Shown one piece after another: positions 6,801 through 10,571 of a stretch of DNA of 10,571 nucleotides. The position numbers were made by a program, and so were the translations under genes. The stretch lies in contig DGWC01000043.1 in assembly GCA_002395135.1 (NCBI GenBank), positions 1 through 10,571 of the forward strand. Direction: 5' to 3'. The stretch comes from Prevotella sp. UBA4268. Lineage in GTDB: Bacteria > Bacteroidota > Bacteroidia > Bacteroidales > Bacteroidaceae. How positions within the stretch are numbered: the first letter of the stretch is position 1; each line of letters opens with the position of its first letter. The notes below the pieces were generated by a model. That model was not told where the DNA came from and ran no database searches. It was given only the letters and a program-made list of their open reading frames with translations.

Positions 6801-8366
6801 TCTCCTCCACCCCATCATGACATCTATTCCATTGAAGATTTGGCGCAACTCATTTTCGACCTGAAGAATATCAATCCCACCGCTGCCGTCAGTGTTAAAC
6901 TTGTCGCAGAGAGCGGTGTGGGAACGATAGCCGCAGGTGTGGTCAAAGCGAAGGCCGACCTCGTTGTCATCAGTGGATCTGAAGGAGGCACGGGTGCCAG
7001 TCCTGCCAGTTCGATGCGATTCGCAGGCATCTCGCCAGAGATAGGACTCGCAGAGACACAACAGACGCTCGTGATGAATGGTCTGCGCAATCAGGTACGC
7101 CTGCAGACGGATGGCCAACTGAAGACAGCCAAGGATGTCATCATCATGGCGATGCTGGGAGCCGACGAGTTCTCGTTTGGCACACTGCCGCTCATCGTTC
7201 TTGGCTGTGTCATGATGCGCAAGTGCAACACAAACACCTGTCCGATGGGGGTGGCCACGCAAAACCCGGAGTTGCGCAAACATTTCGAGGGGCGTGCCGA
7301 GTATGTTGTCAACTTCTTTACGTTCTTGGCCGAACAGGTTCGCGAATACCTTAGTGAAATCGGCGTGCACAGTCTGAAAGAGATCATCGGCCACACAGAA
7401 CTGATAGAGGTTCATACCGAGAATGCCACAGAAAAACAGAAGACGATAGACTTCAGCCGCCTGCTGCATAAGCCAGCAACAGAAAAGGCGCTCTACTGGG
7501 ACCGTGGGGCCTTTACAAAGGTCAGCGGCGTGAAAGACGAGGAAATTATCAAGGCTGCAGGGAAGGCAATAGACAACCAAGAGGAAATCACCCTCGACTA
7601 CGCCATCAAGAATACCGACCGTGCCGTGACGACAATGCTCAGCGGGGTCATCGCAAAAAAATATGGAGATGCAGGCCTGCCCGAAGCAACCATTCATATC
7701 AAGTTCAAGGGCTCGGCAGGACAGTCGTTTGGCGCATTTGCCGTTCAAGGACTGAACATCCGTCTCGAAGGCGAATGCAATGACTACTTTGGCAAGGGAC
7801 TTTGTGGCGGGTGCATCTCCATCCTGCCACCTGCCCGCTCCGGAGAAGATTTCCATGCCGAAGAAAATATTATTGCAGGCAACACCGGCTTATATGGAGC
7901 CACCTCTGGCCAGTTGTATGTCAACGGCAAAGTGGGTGAGCGCTTCGGCGTTCGCAACTCAGGAGCCATTGCCGTCATCGAGGGGGCTGGCGACCACTGT
8001 TGCGAATACATGACTGGAGGTCGCGTGGTGGTCCTTGGCGATACTGGCCGCAACTTCGCCGCAGGCATGAGCGGCGGCGTGGCCTACGTCTATAACCCCA
8101 GGCACACATTCGACTACTTCTGCAATATGGACATGGTTGAAATCAACCTCATCGAAGACTCCGTCTCACGCAAGGAACTGCTGGAACTGATTCGTCAGCA
8201 CTATCTCCACACAGGTTCCGAACTGGCCAGTCGCATGCTGGACGATTGGAGCCACTACTGCGACGACTTTGTACAAGTAGTGCCTATTGAGTACAAGCGT
8301 GTGCTGCACGAAGAGCAGATCAGCAAGTTGCGTCAAAAGATTGCCCTCATGCAGCGCGATTATTAA
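3885..8366 (+). CDS. gltB: Glutamate synthase, large (alpha) subunit
   Basis: Large subunit of GOGAT, which transfers the amide nitrogen of glutamine to 2-oxoglutarate to give two glutamates. The 1493 residues are the normal length. YEHDACGVG places the nucleophile Cys at residue 19, so an 18-residue propeptide is probably removed. The class II amidotransferase domain runs to about 420, with HSRFSTNTFPTW (218-229) and AHNGEINT (239-246). A central domain follows to about 790. The FMN/synthase domain (about 800-1200) has SGSEGGTGASP (1030-1040) and Cys residues 1108, 1114 and 1119 in the C-x5-C-x4-C spacing of the 3Fe-4S site. The C-terminal glycine-rich helix domain includes GSAGQSFGAF (1276-1285) and NDYFGKGLCGG (1299-1309). 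It is first in a probable gltB-gltD-glnN operon and divergent from amtB. No key residue is missing. Confidence 0.98.
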   Translation: MIKSKQIGLYHNQYEHDACGVGMVVNIHGGKSHELVDQSLRILENMEHRGAETRDKTGDGAGIMLQIPHEFVLLQGIPVPEKGKYGTGLVFLPKDEEQQQDILSVMIEEIEREGLQLMHLRTVPTCPEVLGEAACQVEPAIKQIFVTGISEDKVEAFPRILYIIRKKIEQRINHPDFYICSLSSTNIIYKGMLTSRQLRRYFPDLSSPYLTSGLALVHSRFSTNTFPTWSLAQPFRLLAHNGEINTIRGNRGWMKARESVLSSEALGDIRKISPIVQEGMSDSASLDNVFEFLVMSGLSLPQAMAILVPESFNSKNPISEELKAFYEYHSILMEPWDGPAALLFSDGRYAGGMLDRNGLRPSRYTITKQGLIVVASEVGVMDFEPGDVISKGRLQPGKILLIDTQEGKIYYDGEIKKQMANAHPYREWLSENRVQLEKLKSGRHVDNAVSDFERKLVAFGFGQEDIDKTIVPMATTGQEPVAAMGNDTPLAVVSDRPQLLFNYFRQQFAQVTNPAIDPIREELVMSLTEYIGAVGTNILTPDESNCKMVRLPQPVLTNTQLDLLCNIRYKGFKTQKLAMLFDIEQQENGLRQALDDLCHKAEASVDNGVNYIILTDRDIDERHAAIPSLLAVSAVHHYLIGVGKRVQTALIIESGEIRETMHAALLLGYGASALCPYMTFAILDDLVKRGKIQADYATAESRYIKAVDKGLKKIMSKMGISTIRSYRGAKIFESIGLNEDLLRTYFGTAVSTLGGIGLKEIARDAIRLHQAASEQTPIQNQGQFSWRKDGIRHAWTPETIARLQLATRQGSYKKFKEWAALVDKKDCPIFIRDFLGWKKAATPTPIDEVEPAESIVRHFVTGAMSFGALSKEAHETLALAMNKLGTRSNTGEGGEDKARYHMEVDGVSLSSKTKQIASGRFGVTAEYLVNAEEIQIKVAQGAKPGEGGQLPGFKVNDIIAKTRNAIPGISLISPPPHHDIYSIEDLAQLIFDLKNINPTAAVSVKLVAESGVGTIAAGVVKAKADLVVISGSEGGTGASPASSMRFAGISPEIGLAETQQTLVMNGLRNQVRLQTDGQLKTAKDVIIMAMLGADEFSFGTLPLIVLGCVMMRKCNTNTCPMGVATQNPELRKHFEGRAEYVVNFFTFLAEQVREYLSEIGVHSLKEIIGHTELIEVHTENATEKQKTIDFSRLLHKPATEKALYWDRGAFTKVSGVKDEEIIKAAGKAIDNQEEITLDYAIKNTDRAVTTMLSGVIAKKYGDAGLPEATIHIKFKGSAGQSFGAFAVQGLNIRLEGECNDYFGKGLCGGCISILPPARSGEDFHAEENIIAGNTGLYGATSGQLYVNGKVGERFGVRNSGAIAVIEGAGDHCCEYMTGGRVVVLGDTGRNFAAGMSGGVAYVYNPRHTFDYFCNMDMVEINLIEDSVSRKELLELIRQHYLHTGSELASRMLDDWSHYCDDFVQVVPIEYKRVLHEEQISKLRQKIALMQRDY

Positions 8367-8409
8367 TCATTCATCTTTAATTCTCACTTTTCTATTAACT
8401 ATTGTTTTC

Positions 8410-9768
8410 ATGGGAAATCCAAAAGCATTTTTAGAGATACACCGCCAGGAGGCAGGATATCGTACGGTTCACGACAGAATCCACGATTTCGGTGAGGTGG
8501 AACAGACGCTCAACGCACGCGAACGCAAGTTGCAGGCCAGCCGTTGCATGGACTGTGGCGTGCCCTTCTGCCATTGGGCGTGCCCTCTGGGCAATAAAGC
8601 CCCGGAATGGAACGATGCGTTGTATAAAGGCGACTGGGAACAGGCCTTCCACTTACTGTCGGCCACCAATCCTTTCCCCGAGTTTACAGGACGTATTTGT
8701 CCAGCACTTTGCGAAAAAGCCTGTGTGCTCAATCGCTTCAATCATGAGCCTACCACCAATCGCGAAAACGAGTGTGCCATCACAGAGGCAGCCTTTCGCG
8801 AGAGGTACATCCAACCGCGAGTGCCCGTCAGAAACGGAAAGAGGGTTGCTATCGTGGGTGCAGGTCCTGCCGGACTCGCCACGGCCAACGCGCTCAATCA
8901 GATGGGATATACGGTCATCGTCTTCGAAAGGAATGAGGCTGCCGGCGGTTTATTGCGCTATGGCATCCCCAATTTCAAACTCAACAAGGCCGTCATCGAC
9001 CGTCGCATCGCCCTGTTATGCGAAGAGGGCATCGTGTTTCGCTATAGCGAGACCATTACCTGCAACGAAGCATTTACCCATCAGTTTGACGCCGTCGTCA
9101 TAGCCACAGGATCGCCCACTGCAAGAGATTTGAAAGTCCCAGGCCGAGCACTCAGCGGCGTGCACTTTGCCCTTGAGTTTCTGAGTCAGCAAAACCGTGT
9201 GCTTTCCGGCATGGAGTTTAGCAAAGACCAGATCATCAGTGCCAAGGGAAAAGACGTGGTGGTCATCGGAGGTGGAGACACAGGCAGCGACTGCATCGGA
9301 ACCGCCCATCGCCAAGGTTGCCGGAGCGTGACGCAGATAGAAATCATGTCCAAGCCCGTAGAGGGGCCTGACGACCCAACCAATCCCTGGCCCCATTGGC
9401 CTCGCACGCTCAAGACCACCTCGTCGCACGAAGAGGGATGTGAGCGTCGCTGGAACATCAACACCTTGGAGTTTCTGGGAGCCGATGGCAAACTCACAGG
9501 TGTGAAAGTTCAGGAAGTCGAGTGGAAGCCCAGTCCCGATGGCGGCAGACCCATCATGATGGAGAAAGGAAAGCCGGAAATCATCAACGCCCAACTCGCC
9601 CTGCTCGCCATGGGATTTCTTAAACCCGAGCACCCCGAATACCCTGACCATGTATTTATCTGCGGCGATGCCCAAAGCGGGGCATCATTGGTTGTAAGAG
9701 CAATGGCCAGCGGACTGGACGCAGCAAAGAGAGTGAACAAATACCTGACAAGACAAACAACATTTTAA
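8410..9768 (+). CDS. gltD: Glutamate synthase, small (beta) subunit
   Basis: Partner of GltB. It oxidises NAD(P)H through FAD and passes electrons via iron-sulfur clusters to the large subunit. From ATG at 8410 it is 452 residues. The frame is open back to an ATG at 8287 inside gltB, but MGNPKAFLEI is the usual family start and the extra 41 residues just read gltB out of frame. Cys motifs are C46-x2-C49-x4-C54-x3-C58 and C97-x3-C101-x3-C105. The FAD loop is VGAGPAG (149-155) and the NAD(P)H loop GGGDTG (287-292). ATGSP (232-236) and the late VFICGDAQSGASLVVRAMASG (FAD side) complete the fold. Only 11 residues separate AMGF from VFICGD, whereas about 35-40 are usual, which explains the short length. 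It lies 43 bases after gltB. Confidence 0.96.
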   Translation: MGNPKAFLEIHRQEAGYRTVHDRIHDFGEVEQTLNARERKLQASRCMDCGVPFCHWACPLGNKAPEWNDALYKGDWEQAFHLLSATNPFPEFTGRICPALCEKACVLNRFNHEPTTNRENECAITEAAFRERYIQPRVPVRNGKRVAIVGAGPAGLATANALNQMGYTVIVFERNEAAGGLLRYGIPNFKLNKAVIDRRIALLCEEGIVFRYSETITCNEAFTHQFDAVVIATGSPTARDLKVPGRALSGVHFALEFLSQQNRVLSGMEFSKDQIISAKGKDVVVIGGGDTGSDCIGTAHRQGCRSVTQIEIMSKPVEGPDDPTNPWPHWPRTLKTTSSHEEGCERRWNINTLEFLGADGKLTGVKVQEVEWKPSPDGGRPIMMEKGKPEIINAQLALLAMGFLKPEHPEYPDHVFICGDAQSGASLVVRAMASGLDAAKRVNKYLTRQTTF

Positions 9769-9789
9769 CACAAATATTTATACAGAAAA

Positions 9790-10571
9790 ATGATGGAGAC
9801 ATTAAGATTTCAGGTTGTCGAAGCGGCATTCAAGAAGAAACCCGTGAGCACGGTGTTTCAGCCGCTCGACGTAAAAGCACCGGCAGAGAGACCGTCAGAA
9901 TTGTTTGGCAAGAGGGTTTTCTCGCGCGAGAAGATGTTTAAGTATCTGCCCAAAGAGGCATACGAGAAAATGATTGACGTTATGGATAATGGCGCGCCAT
10001 TGGAGCGCAACGTTGCCGACGTGGTTGCTGCCGGCATGAAGCAGTGGGCCACAGAGAATGGTGTAACCCACTACACCCACTGGTTCCAGCCATTGACCGA
10101 AGGCACCGCCGAGAAGCACGACTCGTTTATTGAGCATGATGGCAAGGGTGGTATGGTGGAGGAATTTACGGGCAAACTGCTCGTACAACAGGAGCCCGAT
10201 GCCTCTAGTTTTCCCAGTGGCGGCATCCGCAGCACTTTTGAGGCCCGAGGCTATTCGGCGTGGGATCCTACCAGTCCTGTGTTTATCATCGACGACACTC
10301 TTTGCATTCCCACAATTTTCATTTCTTACACAGGCGAGGCTCTCGACTATAAGGCCCCACTATTGCGTGCCTTACACGCTGTGAACGTTGCCGCCACTAA
10401 CGTCTGCCATTACTTTGACCCCACGGTGAAGAAGGTTACCTCAAACCTGGGCTGGGAACAGGAATATTTCCTTGTGGACGAAGGTCTTTACTCAGCCCGT
10501 CCCGATCTCCTGCTGACAGGACGTACGCTGATGGGACACGACTCTGCCAAGAACCAGCAGATGGACGACCA
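9790..10571 (+). CDS. glnN: Glutamine synthetase type III (GSIII), N-terminal part, runs off the window
   Basis: Makes glutamine from glutamate, ammonia and ATP in the cytosol; with GltBD it completes the GS/GOGAT cycle. The frame is open for 260 codons to the window edge; GSIII proteins are about 700-730 residues, so roughly one third is seen. It is clearly type III rather than type I: THYTHWFQPLTEGTAEKHD (93-111), LLVQQEPDASSF (130-141), CIPTIFISYTGEALDYK (172-188), NLGWEQEYFLVD (219-230, whose glutamates are likely metal ligands) and GRTLMGHDSAKNQQ (244-257) are the GSIII signature blocks known from Bacteroides and Prevotella. The gene is also often named glnA. Two in-frame ATGs stand together (9790 and 9793), so the start is uncertain by one residue. 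The 21-base gap after gltD holds no terminator, which supports cotranscription with gltBD. Confidence 0.96.
   Translation, partial: MMETLRFQVVEAAFKKKPVSTVFQPLDVKAPAERPSELFGKRVFSREKMFKYLPKEAYEKMIDVMDNGAPLERNVADVVAAGMKQWATENGVTHYTHWFQPLTEGTAEKHDSFIEHDGKGGMVEEFTGKLLVQQEPDASSFPSGGIRSTFEARGYSAWDPTSPVFIIDDTLCIPTIFISYTGEALDYKAPLLRALHAVNVAATNVCHYFDPTVKKVTSNLGWEQEYFLVDEGLYSARPDLLLTGRTLMGHDSAKNQQMDD

Noticed and set aside
6444..7856. A 470-codon open frame on the minus strand opposite gltB
   Set aside because: It lies wholly inside the conserved FMN/iron-sulfur and C-terminal part of gltB, its translation shows no recognisable motif, and codon bias in gltB can keep antisense frames open. It is a shadow.
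8287..8409. An upstream in-frame ATG extending gltD by 41 residues
   Set aside because: The first 80 bases overlap gltB out of frame, the extension is Cys/Ser-rich and unlike GltD, and the family start MGNPKAF falls exactly at ATG 8410.

Overview
This window looks like a nitrogen-assimilation locus from a member of the Bacteroidota, most likely a Prevotella-type organism. The reasons are a type III glutamine synthetase whose N-terminal half closely resembles the Bacteroides/Prevotella enzyme, TAnnTTTG promoter-like boxes (the Bacteroidota -7 element), mostly weak or absent Shine-Dalgarno sequences, and AT-rich spacers between genes of moderate GC content. The genus is inferred; the broader group is well supported.

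Layout from left to right: (1) the 3' part of a tRNA-His gene (1-67), whose first bases lie outside the window, followed by a strong hairpin (77-109) that can end transcription from both sides. (2) On the minus strand, asnB (glutamine-dependent asparagine synthetase, 196-1860), preceded by amtB (ammonium transporter, 2025-3407). The two lie in the same direction with a 164-base gap. (3) A 477-base divergent control region (3408-3884). It holds a roughly 190-base imperfect inverted-repeat element in the probable amtB leader, a 15-base tandem repeat, promoter-like boxes facing both ways and two short palindromes. (4) On the plus strand, gltB (3885-8366), gltD (8410-9768) and the first 260 codons of a type III glutamine synthetase gene, glnN (9790 to the window end). 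Spacings of 43 and 21 bases with no terminator between them fit an operon.

Together the genes form one pathway. AmtB brings in ammonium, GSIII fixes it into glutamine, GltBD passes the amide nitrogen to 2-oxoglutarate to give glutamate, and AsnB spends glutamine nitrogen on asparagine. No PII (glnK/glnB) gene lies next to amtB here. The coding content is well-known metabolism. The less explained parts are the amtB/gltB divergent region and an unusually short stretch near the C-terminus of GltD. I found no CRISPR array, phage gene, transposase or unknown multi-gene system.
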